Below, one piece after another: positions 18,409 through 27,770 of a stretch of 64,000 nt of DNA. A program made the position numbers and the translations under genes. Location of the stretch: assembly GCF_000585335.1 (NCBI RefSeq), contig NZ_KK073872.1:2781283-2845282 (forward strand), read 5' to 3'. Within the stretch, counting starts at the first letter, position 1; the number at the start of each line of letters is the position of its first letter. The notes under the pieces are model-generated. The model was given only the letters and a program-made list of their open reading frames with translations. It did not search any database and was not told the DNA's origin. This DNA is from Cloacibacillus evryensis DSM 19522 (GTDB lineage Bacteria > Synergistota > Synergistia > Synergistales > Synergistaceae).

Positions 18409-19077
18409 TTAATCTCTGTTTCTGAAATCGGGAACCTCAAGCGCCCTGTGCGAATGGTGCAGGTGCTCCCTCATAAACTCCTGCGCCCGCTCCTTGTCAC
18501 GCTGGGCTATCGCGCGTAATATCGCCCGATGCTCCTGTGACGAAGAATTGTCCTTTTCGTCGAACTGGTCGTAAAAGAAAATATAGACGTTGGTGCGAAG
18601 CATGATATTGTCAATATACTCGCAGAGCACCGTATTCTTTCCTGACTCCGCGATAAGGCGGTGAAAAGTGTTATTGGCCTCAAGAAAGGCGTCGATATCC
18701 TTATTTTCAAAGGCGCCCTCTTCCGAGCGCAGCACCTCTTCGAGACGCTCGAGCACGCGGCGGTCCATACCGTTGCGGCAGGCAAGCTCGACGCTGAGAT
18801 TTTCAAGATATTCGCGCACATTGTAGGCGTTCTCCATCTCATTCACGGTCGGGGCGGCCACTCGCGCGCCGCTGTTGGGAACTATCTTCACCAGCCCCTC
18901 GTTGGCGAGACGCCTCAACGCCTCCCGCACGGGAGTCCTGCTGACTCCCATCTCTGTCGCTATCTTTACCTCCAGCAGTCTCTGCGCCGGCTTCAGCTCT
19001 TTGCTGACGATCTTGCCGCGCAGATCAAGGTAGACGAAATCCGAAGATGTGTTGTATATCCTGGAACGCTGCATCAT
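18409..19077 (-). CDS. GntR/FadR-family transcriptional regulator
   Basis: 222 residues: winged helix-turn-helix (~10-75; EMGVSRTPVREALRRLANEG) and a carboxy-terminal FCD ligand-binding domain (~85-210) with Asp and His residues that hold a metal and a small acid in relatives. Expected to be an autoregulator responding to a metabolite. Co-directional with the DegT aminotransferase gene. Ligand unknown. Confidence 0.88.
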   Translation of the reverse strand: MMQRSRIYNTSSDFVYLDLRGKIVSKELKPAQRLLEVKIATEMGVSRTPVREALRRLANEGLVKIVPNSGARVAAPTVNEMENAYNVREYLENLSVELACRNGMDRRVLERLEEVLRSEEGAFENKDIDAFLEANNTFHRLIAESGKNTVLCEYIDNIMLRTNVYIFFYDQFDEKDNSSSQEHRAILRAIAQRDKERAQEFMREHLHHSHRALEVPDFRNRD

Positions 19078-19312
19078 TACAAAATAATCCCCCTAGATGT
19101 TGCCTGTTGCGATAAACTCTTCCCTAGACTTATCCTGTATAAAATTTTCAACTCCCCGCGAAACGCGTGAAGAGAACGCTATGGGAGCTTTGGCCCCTCA
19201 TAGTGTAGTACAAGAACAATTAATCTTAGCATAAAATCCCGTATCCGCAATATCTTTTCTTTCCTCCTGTAAATCGGCGCGAATAAGCACCGTATGCGTC
19301 ATAAACGTTTGC

Positions 19313-19341
19313 TTGCCATAATTGGGCGGCAATACTACAAT
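19313..19341 (+). promoter_or_regulatory. candidate promoter abutting a start codon
   Basis: TTGCCA (19313-19318), 17 bases, TACAAT (19336-19341). The ATG at 19348 is only 7 bases further, so the transcript would have practically no leader. Confidence 0.4.
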
Positions 19342-19347
19342 TACCCA

Positions 19348-19584
19348 ATGAGTAAACGATTGATTGTGCTGTTCCTGTCATTTTCTACTATAATCGCCTT
19401 CGGCTACGCGCTCGGAGGGCTTGGAAGCTACGCGATGGGCGTGCCCAAGCCGCTGCCGATCGCCGCGGGGCTTATCGGCGGCACTTTCTGCGCCTGGCTC
19501 GCGCTGAAGATATGGCGGCTCTACCTGACGGAGATCGAAGAGGAGAACCGGCGGCTGGAGGAAAAACGCGAAGAGGAAGAATAA
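19348..19584 (+). CDS. small two-span membrane protein
   Basis: 78 residues from ATG 19348, chosen because a hydrophobic span begins at once (RLIVLFLSFSTIIAFGYALG); an in-frame ATG at 19294 would add 18 polar residues, and neither start has a clear ribosome site. A second span (LPIAAGLIGGTFCAWLAL) is followed by a highly charged coiled-coil end (EIEEENRRLEEKREEEE). No family recognised. Confidence 0.6.
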   Translation: MSKRLIVLFLSFSTIIAFGYALGGLGSYAMGVPKPLPIAAGLIGGTFCAWLALKIWRLYLTEIEEENRRLEEKREEEE

Positions 19585-19620
19585 TTTTTACGCTGACGCG
19601 CGCCTGCGACAGCAATTTTA

Positions 19621-19674
19621 AATAGTTGACTTTGTCCATCAATTTGCCTATCATAATGGACGAAGTCAACTATT
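19621..19674 (+). promoter_or_regulatory. inverted-repeat operator and promoter of the MarR-GNAT gene
   Basis: AATAGTTGACTTTGTCCAT (19621-19639) and ATGGACGAAGTCAACTATT (19656-19674) are reverse complements except one position, with a 16-base spacer. TTGACT (19625-19630) and TATCAT (19649-19654), 18 bases apart, lie within this repeat, 25 bases before the gene. A regulator bound there would block the promoter, which suggests autorepression by the downstream MarR domain. Confidence 0.65.
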
Positions 19675-19698
19675 ATATTATAAGGGGATCGCTCAGCA

Positions 19699-20619
19699 AT
19701 GGACAATAACATGGACACCATCACCGAGATCAGGGCCTTTAACCGCTTCTACACGGGGGTGATAGGGCTGCTCGACCGGCACATTCTTGATTCGGGCTAC
19801 TCTCTCACCGAGGCGAGGGTGCTGCTCGAGATCGGCAGGACGAAGAACTGCACCGCCAACCGGCTCGCCGGAGCTCTCGGAATAGACCGCAGTTATATGA
19901 GCAGGATCGTCGTGAAATTTGAAAAAGACGGGCTCGTCACACGGGCGGCGAACAAAAATGACAGCCGCGCAAGCGACATCCGGCTGACGAACGAGGGGAG
20001 GCGCGTCCTTCGCGGCCTCGACGAACGTTCCAACCGGCAGATAGAGCGGCTCATCTCCGGACTCGGCGAGGATGAGCGCGGCAAACTCCGGCAGGCGATG
20101 AGGACGATAAAAAAATATCTCGAGGCCGCCCCCGCCGGGTTCTCCATCCGCACATTCCGCGAGACGGACGTGGACTACGTGATCGAGAGGCAGCTCTCGC
20201 TTTACGAGACGGAGCGCGGCTTTTCCTCAGAAATATGGCAGCGTTACCTGCGGGAGGGCGTGCTGGCGCTGGTGGACCGTTTCGACCCGGAGCTCGATAA
20301 TATCTACATCCTCGAGAGCGCCGGCGCTCCCGCCGGCTGCGTAGCCGTAACCCACACCGACGCGAAGACGGCGCAGCTGCGCTATTTCTTCCTCGAGCCT
20401 GAACTGCGCGGCCTCGGCGCGGGGCAAAAGCTCTTTGATAAGGCGCTCGATTTCTGCCGAGAAAGGGGCTATCACCGCGCATTCCTCTGGACGGTCAGCG
20501 CCCAGGAGGCGGCGAGACGCCTTTACGCGGCGAAGGGCTTCAAAATCACTGAAACGGGCGAAAACTCGGAATGGGGCGTCCCCGTTCTCGAAGAGCGCTG
20601 GGACCTGGAGCTGCGATAA
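19699..20619 (+). CDS. MarR-type regulator fused to GNAT acetyltransferase
   Basis: 306 residues: winged helix-turn-helix (~1-140; ANRLAGALGIDRSYMSRIVVKFEKDGLV, then the DSRASDIRLT wing) and a GNAT acetyltransferase (~152-305; RYFFLEPELRGLGAGQKL is the acetyl-CoA loop). Such MarR-GNAT fusions are known as a family, with mostly unknown substrates. A strong inverted repeat at its promoter points to self-regulation. ATG preceded by AGGGGATCGC. The GNAT target may be a small toxic amine or an amino acid. Confidence 0.9.
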   Translation: MDNNMDTITEIRAFNRFYTGVIGLLDRHILDSGYSLTEARVLLEIGRTKNCTANRLAGALGIDRSYMSRIVVKFEKDGLVTRAANKNDSRASDIRLTNEGRRVLRGLDERSNRQIERLISGLGEDERGKLRQAMRTIKKYLEAAPAGFSIRTFRETDVDYVIERQLSLYETERGFSSEIWQRYLREGVLALVDRFDPELDNIYILESAGAPAGCVAVTHTDAKTAQLRYFFLEPELRGLGAGQKLFDKALDFCRERGYHRAFLWTVSAQEAARRLYAAKGFKITETGENSEWGVPVLEERWDLELR

Positions 20620-20633
20620 GAGCGGCGTCACAG

Positions 20634-20670
20634 GCATGGGCGGCGGCCGTGCCCGCGCCGCCGTCCATGC
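20634..20670. other. GC-rich hairpin between convergent genes
   Basis: GCATGG-GCGGCGGC pairs with GCCGCCG-CCATGC around a short loop between the MarR-GNAT gene and thiC. No T run; probable 3'-end structure for both. Confidence 0.55.
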
Positions 20671-20679
20671 CATCAGCCT

Positions 20680-21987
20680 CTATTCGTCAAAAATAGAGAC
20701 GATCTCCCCATCGAGTATCCGGTTCATGTTCCTCACGGCGCAGAAGTTGCCGCACATGCTGCAGGTATCCTCTTTCTCGGGCTTTGATTCGGCTCGGTAT
20801 CGCCTCGCCTTTTCCGGGTCGATCGCCAGCTCGAACATCTTTTCCCAGTCAAGCTTTTTACGCGCGAAACTCATGCGGTCGTCCCATTCCCTCGCGCCGG
20901 GCACGCCCTTCGCGATGTCGGCGGCGTGCGCCGCGATGCGCGCGGCGACGATCCCCTCTTTGACGTCGTTCACATCCGGCAGACGCAGGTGCTCTGCGGG
21001 CGTCACGTAACAGAGGAAGGCCGCGCCGCTCGCCGCGGCCAGCGCGCCGCCGATCGCGGAGGTGATGTGGTCGTAGCCGGGGGCGACGTCGGTGACGATC
21101 GGTCCGAGCACGTAGAAGGGCGCGCCGTGGCAGAGCGTCTTTTCTATCTCCATGTTCGCCGCGATCTGGTTCAGCGGCATGTGCCCCGGCCCCTCTATCA
21201 TCACCTGCACGTCGCGCTCCCAGGCCCGCTTCGTCAGTTCGCCGAGCGTTATCAGCTCCTCAACCTGCGAAGCGTCGGTGGCGTCCGCGAGACAGCCGGG
21301 GCGGCAGGCATCGCCGAGGCTCAGCGTCACGTCATAATCGCGGCATATTTCGAGCAGCTCGTCGAAACGTTCATAGAAGGGATTTTCTTTGCCAGTCATC
21401 TCCATCCAGGCGAAGATTATCGAGCCGCCGCGTGAGACGATGTTCGTCAGGCGCTTGTTCTTTTTGAATTTATGCGCCGTATCGCGGTTGATGCCGCAGT
21501 GTATCGTCATGAAGTCAACGCCGTCCTCGGCGTGCATCCGCGCGATATCGATCCACTCCTCCGTCGTTATCTGCGCCAGCGGCTTGTTATAGTAGACGAC
21601 GGCGTCGTAGATCGGCACCGTGCCGATCATCGCCGTACAATTCCCCGTCAGATGGCGGCGGAATTTCCGCGTGTCGCCGAAGGAGCTCAGGTCCATGATC
21701 GCCTCGGCACCCATTTCGACGGCGCTTTGCACCTTTTTGAACTCCATCTCAAGATCGGTCATATCACGCGAGGTACCGAGGTTGACGTTGATCTTCGTCT
21801 TAAGCATCGAGCCCAGTCCATTGGGCGATAAGGCGGAGTGCAGCCTGTTGCATGGTATTATCGCGCGTCCCTCGGCCATCAGCCCCATAAGCTTGTCCGT
21901 TCCGATGCGCTCCTTCTCCGCGACCGCCGCCATCTCCTTTGTCAAGACGCCCCGGCGCGCCGCCTCCATCTGTGTTGAATGATCCAT
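20680..21987 (-). CDS. thiC: phosphomethylpyrimidine synthase ThiC
   Basis: 435 residues, the short bacterial form. It converts aminoimidazole ribotide to HMP phosphate for thiamine. Seen: [26 protein letters not shown] (metal His), and the carboxy-terminal [12 protein letters not shown], the CxxCxxxxC cluster motif of this radical-SAM enzyme. A TPP riboswitch lies in its leader, with a 12-bp stem just before the coding region. Other thi genes are not adjacent. Confidence 0.97.
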   Translation of the reverse strand: MDHSTQMEAARRGVLTKEMAAVAEKERIGTDKLMGLMAEGRAIIPCNRLHSALSPNGLGSMLKTKINVNLGTSRDMTDLEMEFKKVQSAVEMGAEAIMDLSSFGDTRKFRRHLTGNCTAMIGTVPIYDAVVYYNKPLAQITTEEWIDIARMHAEDGVDFMTIHCGINRDTAHKFKKNKRLTNIVSRGGSIIFAWMEMTGKENPFYERFDELLEICRDYDVTLSLGDACRPGCLADATDASQVEELITLGELTKRAWERDVQVMIEGPGHMPLNQIAANMEIEKTLCHGAPFYVLGPIVTDVAPGYDHITSAIGGALAAASGAAFLCYVTPAEHLRLPDVNDVKEGIVAARIAAHAADIAKGVPGAREWDDRMSFARKKLDWEKMFELAIDPEKARRYRAESKPEKEDTCSMCGNFCAVRNMNRILDGEIVSIFDE

Positions 21988-22012
21988 CGTGCCACCACTT
22001 TCTTCGCAGAAA

Positions 22013-22050
22013 TTAAGCGGGGAACACCCGAATAGGCATTCCCCGCTTAA
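22013..22050 (-). terminator. expression-platform hairpin before thiC
   Basis: TTAAGCGGGGAA (22013-22024) is the exact reverse complement of 22039-22050. On the minus strand the stem follows the TPP aptamer and is followed by TTTCT, so it can act as the ligand-induced terminator, although the U tract is short. Confidence 0.65.
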
Positions 22051-22062
22051 AAGACATTTATG

Positions 22063-22152
22063 CTATCTTCCTACGGCGGCATTACCCGCATCAGGTGTAA
22101 GGGTCGAAGTAAATAACTTCCTCTCAGCCTGCCGCGCAAGCTCCCCTGCTTT
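22063..22152 (-). promoter_or_regulatory. TPP riboswitch (THI element)
   Basis: Read on the minus strand it contains GGGGAGC, the invariant CTGAGAGGAAG, GACCCTTACACCTGAT and GGGTAATGCCGCCGTAGGAAG-like ending, the full set of conserved TPP aptamer blocks in the right order. It stands 75 bases upstream of thiC. Confidence 0.97.
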
Positions 22153-22160
22153 GTTGTTTA

Positions 22161-22190
22161 ATTAGAACACGCCTCTTTCCTTTTTGTCAA
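22161..22190 (-). promoter_or_regulatory. promoter of the thiC riboswitch transcript
   Basis: Minus strand TTGACA (22185-22190), 18 bases, TCTAAT (22161-22166), just upstream of the aptamer. Confidence 0.65.
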
Positions 22191-22232
22191 GCGCGTGAGA
22201 AAAAAAATACGCGGGCCTTCCACGATGGCAAT

Positions 22233-22275
22233 AAAAAAGGAAGCCGGGGAACAAACGCTCTCCGGGCTCCTTTCA
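22233..22275 (-). terminator. terminator of the gltS-containing operon
   Basis: On the minus strand AAAGGAGCCCGGAG folds with CCCCGGCTTCCTTT (small bulge) and ends in TTTTTTATT, about 50 bases after the gltS stop. Confidence 0.75.
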
Positions 22276-22325
22276 TAAAACTATATAGTTCTGAAGAGGG
22301 CTTTACTATTCAATAGCGTCCGCGG

Positions 22326-23519
22326 TCAGCGGCACCAATTCAACCACATGGTTATGATCGCGGCATTAGTAAAGTTGCAAAAGAGACCGCCTATCACAGG
22401 AACCACCAGGAACGCCAGTTTTGAATAGCGATATTTGACGCGGAGAGCGTTCATATTAGCCATCGCGACAGGTACCGCCCCTAAACCGAAGCCGACATGC
22501 CCGGCACAGATCACGGCCGCATCGTAGTTTTTTCCGGTAAGGTTGAAGGTGAGATAGCGGGCAAAAAGATACATCAGCAGCACCTGGGCCAGCAGTACAA
22601 CCATAATGGGAAGCGCCATGTCGATAAGTTCCCAGAGCTTCATCGTATAAATCGCCATTGAAACGAAGACCGTCAGGAATACGTCCCCGATCGTCTCTAT
22701 TTCAACCTCCGGCACATCGGCCTTCTTCGCGTCCAGCGCCACCCTCATCACAGCCCCACCGCACATCCCCATCACATGAGACGACAGTACGACGGAGGGG
22801 AAGAAATAGTTGAACACCGATTGCATGATCATACCGACGCCAAGCGCCACGAATATGAGAAAGAACGATTTGGGTATCTCGCCGACAGAAACCATCGCGG
22901 CGGATTTTTCCGGCGATTCCGTATCCATGGAGCCGTCGGCAACACTGTCCAGCAGATGTTTTTTCTGGATCAGGCTGTTGGCGAGCGGGCCTCCAAGCAA
23001 TGATCCGCTGACGAGCCCAAAGGTGGCGGCGGCTATCGCGACCGAAAGCGCCCCGGGGTAATCGGGCGGAGCGAAGGAAGCCGCATAGCCGTGCCCTCCG
23101 GTCATCGGGATGGAACCGGTCATCAGCGCTATCATCGGCTCCAAGCCTAGCATCGTGCCCAGCGATACGGAAAGGACATTCTGCAGAAAAGCAAGCAGAG
23201 AGGCCAGTATCAAGAACACAATGACAACCTTGCCTCCTTTTTTAAGGACGACCATGCTGGCGCCAAATCCGCTGGCAGTAAAGAAGAGGTCCATGAAAAA
23301 CCCCTGGTAGGAGTTATCAAAGGTAAATCCGACGACTCCCGTCAAGCGAAGGGCCAGCGCCAACGCCGCGAAAAGCAGCCCGCCTACGACCGCCCCAGAG
23401 ATACAGTATTTTCTGAAAACAGATACCTTGGAATTTATCCATTCGCCCAGCAACGCTAATATGACCGCGAAGAAAAGGGTGTAAACGCTGCTGAATTGGA
23501 TATTGTAAAGTTCATTCAT
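22326..23519 (-). CDS. gltS: GltS-type sodium:carboxylate/glutamate symporter
   Basis: 397 residues with about ten hydrophobic spans. The GSIPMTGGHGYAASF and FGLVSGSLLGGPLANSLI segments match the GltS (ESS) family of sodium-coupled glutamate carriers. It is the last gene of a minus-strand operon with aminotransferase, dehydratase and dehydrogenase genes, so the true cargo may be another acidic or hydroxylated amino acid. GGGAGAG before the ATG. Confidence 0.82.
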   Translation of the reverse strand: MNELYNIQFSSVYTLFFAVILALLGEWINSKVSVFRKYCISGAVVGGLLFAALALALRLTGVVGFTFDNSYQGFFMDLFFTASGFGASMVVLKKGGKVVIVFLILASLLAFLQNVLSVSLGTMLGLEPMIALMTGSIPMTGGHGYAASFAPPDYPGALSVAIAAATFGLVSGSLLGGPLANSLIQKKHLLDSVADGSMDTESPEKSAAMVSVGEIPKSFFLIFVALGVGMIMQSVFNYFFPSVVLSSHVMGMCGGAVMRVALDAKKADVPEVEIETIGDVFLTVFVSMAIYTMKLWELIDMALPIMVVLLAQVLLMYLFARYLTFNLTGKNYDAAVICAGHVGFGLGAVPVAMANMNALRVKYRYSKLAFLVVPVIGGLFCNFTNAAIITMWLNWCR

Positions 23520-23584
23520 CGTATATCTCTCCCGTAATCCCAGCTTATCTTATCATAAGGATATTTATTCGGAGGATAAAAGCG

Positions 23585-24943
23585 TCAGCGAAGTTCATCG
23601 CAAACTTGCTTTATCGCGGCGTCGAGCGCGGAGATGAGAATATCGACCTCTTCGCGGCTGATGGTGATCGGCGGGGTGATCTGGATATGATCTCCGCGCA
23701 CTCCATCGGCGGAGCCGCCTCCGGGATAGGGAACGATGCCGCGCTCCAAGCAATATTCGGTGATCTTGCCCTTTATGTTCTGTTTTGTCTCGAAAGGCTC
23801 TTTGGTAGTTTTATCGCGCACGAACTCGATGCCGCACATCAAGCCTTTGCCGCGCACGTCGCCGACGATAGGATATTTGTACAGTTCTTCGAGTTTGGCA
23901 AGGAGGTATTCGCCCTGCACGGCGGCATTGTCGATATAATGCTCGCGTTCGATAATTTCCATCACCTTGCAGGCGATCCCTGTCGAAAGAGGGTTGCCGG
24001 CGTAAGTATGTCCGTGATGAAAGCTTCCGGAACCGTCGATCATGATGGCGTTAAAAACCTTCTCCGACGCGACGGCCGCTCCGATTGGAGTATAGCCGCA
24101 GCTCATCCCTTTTGCAGTGCAGAGGATATCGGGGATCGCGCCGCCGAAATGTTCCACCGCCATTTTCTTTCCTGTCCTTCCGCACCCCGCCATAACCTCG
24201 TCGTCGATCCACAGAACGTCATATTTGTCGCAGATGCTCCGCACCATCTGGAAGTATACGGGCGCGGGGTGAATCCCCGGGCAGGCGGAGCCTACGACCG
24301 GCTCGCTTATAAAGGCCATGACATTCTCCGGCCCCTGGCGAAGTATCTCGGACTCAAGAGCTTCCGCAGCTTTGACGCTCGTCTCCATCAGTGTGCCGCA
24401 GCCCCATGGATTGCGGTAGTGATAGAACTGGGGTATTTTTGGGAACTGCAGCAGTATCGGATCAAAAACCTTTTTGCGGCCGCTTATGCCCGTAACGGAA
24501 AGCGCTCCCAGCGTATTTCCATGGAAACCGTTCCACTTCGATATCACTTTCCATTTGCTGCTGGAGCCGTCGCGTTCGATGAAATACTGGCGGGCCATTT
24601 TCAGGGCTGTTTCCACAGCCTCGCTTCCGCCTGAAACGAAGTATACGTGATCGAGGTCTCCAGGCGTCCATGAAGCAAGCTTTTCAGCGCACGCCTCGAT
24701 AGTATCCACCGTCCACCTTGAAAGGTGGGTAAAGGCTATCCTTGCCATTTGCCCGCGGGCGTAATCGGCGATCTCGGCGTTGCCGTGGCCGATATTGGCG
24801 ACAGCCGATCCCGAGCACGCGTCGAGGTACCTTTTTCCGTTCTCGCCATAGAGAAAGACGCCTTCGCCTTTCACTATCTTAGGGTAACGCCATGTCTGTG
24901 TCCTGTAGAATACGTTGTTGCGCGGTGCGTTGTTTGCTGCCAT
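23585..24943 (-). CDS. class III PLP-dependent aminotransferase
   Basis: 452 residues from ATG 24943, with GGGAGGTT upstream; a longer frame lacks such a site. Seen: GSAVANIGHGN, VSGGSEAVETALKMARQY (PLP phosphate), ISKWNGFHGNT, WIDDEVMAGCGRTGK (Asp) and CTAKGMSCGYTPIGA (Schiff-base Lys). The HFGGAIPD and CGYTPIGA signatures belong to the omega-amino acid/taurine-type subgroup. Between an IlvD/Edd dehydratase and a GltS carrier it probably starts or ends breakdown of an imported amino acid. Substrate unknown. Confidence 0.85.
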   Translation of the reverse strand: MAANNAPRNNVFYRTQTWRYPKIVKGEGVFLYGENGKRYLDACSGSAVANIGHGNAEIADYARGQMARIAFTHLSRWTVDTIEACAEKLASWTPGDLDHVYFVSGGSEAVETALKMARQYFIERDGSSSKWKVISKWNGFHGNTLGALSVTGISGRKKVFDPILLQFPKIPQFYHYRNPWGCGTLMETSVKAAEALESEILRQGPENVMAFISEPVVGSACPGIHPAPVYFQMVRSICDKYDVLWIDDEVMAGCGRTGKKMAVEHFGGAIPDILCTAKGMSCGYTPIGAAVASEKVFNAIMIDGSGSFHHGHTYAGNPLSTGIACKVMEIIEREHYIDNAAVQGEYLLAKLEELYKYPIVGDVRGKGLMCGIEFVRDKTTKEPFETKQNIKGKITEYCLERGIVPYPGGGSADGVRGDHIQITPPITISREEVDILISALDAAIKQVCDELR

Positions 24944-24968
24944 GATACATAACCTCCCGATTGATATT

Positions 24969-26654
24969 TTATTCTTTATGATTTGAGCCGCCGTAGAGCC
25001 AGACGGCGCCTTCGTCCGCCCCTCGCACTCCCTGGCGGTAAGCCTCAAGGATCCCGTCGGCCTTCCGTGCCGGCCTGACTACTTTTTTCCGCCGCTCTTC
25101 CAGAATTTCGTCGGAGACGAAGAGCGTCAGGGACTTTTTATTAAGGTCTATCTCAATAGCATCGCCGTTTTGCACAAGTCCGATAACACCGCCGTCCCAC
25201 GCCTCCGGCGTAATGTGGCCGACGCACGGGCCCCTGGTCGCGCCTGAAAAACGGCCGTCGGTGATCATGGCCACGGACGTATGCAGCCCCATTCCGACAA
25301 GCATCGCCGCCGGTATAGACATCTCCCGCATGCCGGGGCCGCCCTTAGGCCCCTCATAGCGGATCACCAGGACCGACCCCTTGGCGACAGAGCCACCCAG
25401 CAGATAATCACGAACCTCCTCCTCCGAATCAAAAACGACGGCCGGCCCCTTATGGCAATACATGCTGGGATCGACCCCGGTCTTCTTTACCACTGCTCCT
25501 CGGGGGGCGAGGTTTCCAAAGAGAATCGAATAACATCCGTCCTGAAATTTTGAATCGGCCGGCTTAGAAATCACATCTTCGCAATCAACATGGGGAGTAT
25601 TTTCTATATGATCTTTCAGCGTTCCCCCCATAGCCGTAGGAAGGCTCGTGTCGACGTAACCGGCAATTTGCCTAAGCACGGAAAGGACGCCTCCGGCGCG
25701 ATGGTAGTCGCTGATGTTATATTCCGACGCGGGTTTGAATTTTGCCACTACGGGGACGGCGGCCTGTTCCCTGTCAAAATCAGAGAGGGAAATGGGGTGC
25801 CCCATAGCTTTGGAGATCGCCGGAATATGCAGGGCGGCGTTTGTCGAGCCGCCGGTGGCGGAGATATAGCGGATCCCGTTGTTGAGCGAGGCTGGATTAA
25901 ATATTTTCGAAAACGACGTCTTATTTTTAACCAGTTCGACAACACGTTCTCCGACGTCTCTCGCCTGTCTGGATTTTTCCGAAGCGCAGAAAAGCATCGT
26001 CGAACTCCCAAACGGAGCGACGCCTACGGCCTCTAAAAAAGAGCCCATCGTATTCGCCGTACCGTACATGGAGCATGTTCCTTGGGAGAAGCAAATATTT
26101 TTCTTCCAGCCAGAAAAAGTCGCCGCGTCTAGCTCGCCGCTGTTGACCTTGCCGATCGCCTCTTTGAGGTCACATGTGACATAATCCTTCCCGCAGCTCT
26201 GATAGGGCAGCATCGCACCCGCCGTGATAAAGAGCGAGGGAAGGTCAAGCTTTGCGGCCGCCATAAGCATACCTGGGACAATCTTGTCGCAGGAGCAGAG
26301 AAAAACCAATCCGTCGAACCCATGCGCCCTGACCATCGCCTCAATGGAAGCCGCGATAAGGTCCCGCTGAGGAAGCACATAATGCATCCCTTTTCCCTGC
26401 GCCATCCCATCGCATGGCGCGGGAACGCAAAACTCAGCGGGTGCGCCTCCGGCCGCCCACACGCCCTCCTTTACATAAAGCGCCAATTGGGAGAGCGGCT
26501 TATGGCCGGGGTTCACGTCGTTGCAGGAATTGACGACGCCAATAATCGGCTTCGCGAGATCTTTGCCGCGATACCCGACTGACGACATCAGCCCCTCGTA
26601 ATAGGCCTCGGTTATATTCCGCGGGTCTCCGCGTTTCTCCGTCTCGCCCATCAC
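24969..26654 (-). CDS. IlvD/Edd-family dehydratase
   Basis: 561 residues. Cluster ligands are C44 (NSCND), C122 (CSCDK) and C194 ([13 protein letters not shown]). Metal- and substrate-binding features of dihydroxy-acid or sugar-acid dehydratases follow ([25 protein letters not shown]). Absence of other ilv genes and presence of a RpiR regulator suggest a catabolic (sugar-acid or hydroxyamino-acid derived) dehydration rather than valine synthesis. It shares 4 bases with the upstream dehydrogenase gene. Confidence 0.85.
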   Translation of the reverse strand: MMGETEKRGDPRNITEAYYEGLMSSVGYRGKDLAKPIIGVVNSCNDVNPGHKPLSQLALYVKEGVWAAGGAPAEFCVPAPCDGMAQGKGMHYVLPQRDLIAASIEAMVRAHGFDGLVFLCSCDKIVPGMLMAAAKLDLPSLFITAGAMLPYQSCGKDYVTCDLKEAIGKVNSGELDAATFSGWKKNICFSQGTCSMYGTANTMGSFLEAVGVAPFGSSTMLFCASEKSRQARDVGERVVELVKNKTSFSKIFNPASLNNGIRYISATGGSTNAALHIPAISKAMGHPISLSDFDREQAAVPVVAKFKPASEYNISDYHRAGGVLSVLRQIAGYVDTSLPTAMGGTLKDHIENTPHVDCEDVISKPADSKFQDGCYSILFGNLAPRGAVVKKTGVDPSMYCHKGPAVVFDSEEEVRDYLLGGSVAKGSVLVIRYEGPKGGPGMREMSIPAAMLVGMGLHTSVAMITDGRFSGATRGPCVGHITPEAWDGGVIGLVQNGDAIEIDLNKKSLTLFVSDEILEERRKKVVRPARKADGILEAYRQGVRGADEGAVWLYGGSNHKE

Positions 26655-27547
26655 GCCCGAGCCCCTGCGCGAAAAACTACGCCGAGCAGCTCTTCATAGA
26701 CCTTTATCATAGCGCCCTTGTCTTCCCCGCCAAGTCCGCGCAGCAACGCCGTCTGATAGGTCGACGTCGCCGCGCTTAACACCGGCAGAGGTATCCCGTT
26801 GTTCGCGGAGAGCTCGGCCGCGCTGACGAGATCTTTATACGCGTTTTCCATAAAATACCCCTGGGAAAATATTCCCTTGAGCACTCTGGGAATAAAAAAT
26901 TCAGAGGCATAGCTTCTGCCGGTTCCGCTGTTGACGATCGCCCCTACCTTTTCCGGGTCGAGCCCCAGCTTTACAGCCATCGGCAGTATCTCGGCCAAAG
27001 CCGCGGCGTTGATATCGAACAGCAGCTGATTGATCAATTTTGCGAGCTGGCCGCACCCCGGCCCGCCCATAAAGAGAATATTGCTGCCCATCATTTCAAA
27101 ATATGGCCTTACATATTCAAAGGTTTCATAGTCGCCGCCGCACATCACCGAAAGAGTGCCGTCTTTGGCGCGCGCCTCCATGCCGGAAACAGGGGCGTCG
27201 AGAAAACGCACTCCTTTCGCCATAAGGGCGTTGTGGAGTTTTATCGTCGAATCATAAGAGATGGTGCTTAGATCCGCCACAACTTGCCCGCGAGACAGCT
27301 TTTCCAAAAGGCCGTTCTCGCCGATCAATAGATTTTCAACTATCCGCGCGTTTGGCAAAGAAAGAAAGATGATACCTGCCGACGCAATTTGGTGGATATC
27401 ATCCACCGGTTTTATTCCAATTTCTGAAAGTTCACGATAACAGGCGCTAGAAACATCGTAAGCCATTACCTCGTCTTTATGCTTCATAGCCAGGTTTACA
27501 GCCATATTTTTGCCCATTTTTCCCAAGCCGACAAATCCAAGCTTCAC
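26651..27547 (-). CDS. beta-hydroxyacid dehydrogenase (3-hydroxyisobutyrate dehydrogenase family)
   Basis: 298 residues from GTG 27547, giving [23 protein letters not shown] stands 5 bases ahead, whereas a GTG at 27556 lies on top of it. Rossmann motif GLGKMG, substrate loop [16 protein letters not shown], and catalytic Lys in LAKLINQ are present. Relatives oxidise 3-hydroxyisobutyrate or reduce tartronate semialdehyde. It is first in the operon whose other genes are the dehydratase, aminotransferase and GltS carrier. Confidence 0.87.
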   Translation of the reverse strand: MKLGFVGLGKMGKNMAVNLAMKHKDEVMAYDVSSACYRELSEIGIKPVDDIHQIASAGIIFLSLPNARIVENLLIGENGLLEKLSRGQVVADLSTISYDSTIKLHNALMAKGVRFLDAPVSGMEARAKDGTLSVMCGGDYETFEYVRPYFEMMGSNILFMGGPGCGQLAKLINQLLFDINAAALAEILPMAVKLGLDPEKVGAIVNSGTGRSYASEFFIPRVLKGIFSQGYFMENAYKDLVSAAELSANNGIPLPVLSAATSTYQTALLRGLGGEDKGAMIKVYEELLGVVFRAGARA

Positions 27548-27635
27548 CGGAACCACCCCTTTACTCTCTTTTAGATAAAAGCGACAACATGGTTAAAATA
27601 CACCATATTACGGAGCAAGTCAATCATTTTGCAAA

Positions 27636-27660
27636 AAATAATGGATTATTTCCATTATTT
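27636..27660. promoter_or_regulatory. candidate RpiR operator
   Basis: AAATAATGGA (27636-27645) and TCCATTATTT (27651-27660) form a perfect 10-bp inverted repeat with a 5-base spacer in the divergent gap. A second palindrome AGTAAAATTTACT lies at 27683-27695. Both are near the two promoters; binding by the adjacent RpiR protein is inference. Confidence 0.55.
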
Positions 27661-27700
27661 AAATATATACATAGTTTTTTGTAGTAAAATTTACTTTTTC

Positions 27701-27729
27701 TTGTCAAGAATCGACTACTCATGTAAAAT
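27701..27729 (+). promoter_or_regulatory. promoter of the rpiR-like gene
   Basis: TTGTCA (27701-27706), 17 bases, TAAAAT (27724-27729), 42 bases before the ATG. Confidence 0.6.
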
Positions 27730-27770
27730 AACGGAGAAAATTCATCAATAAAAATCGGAGATGGCACATT

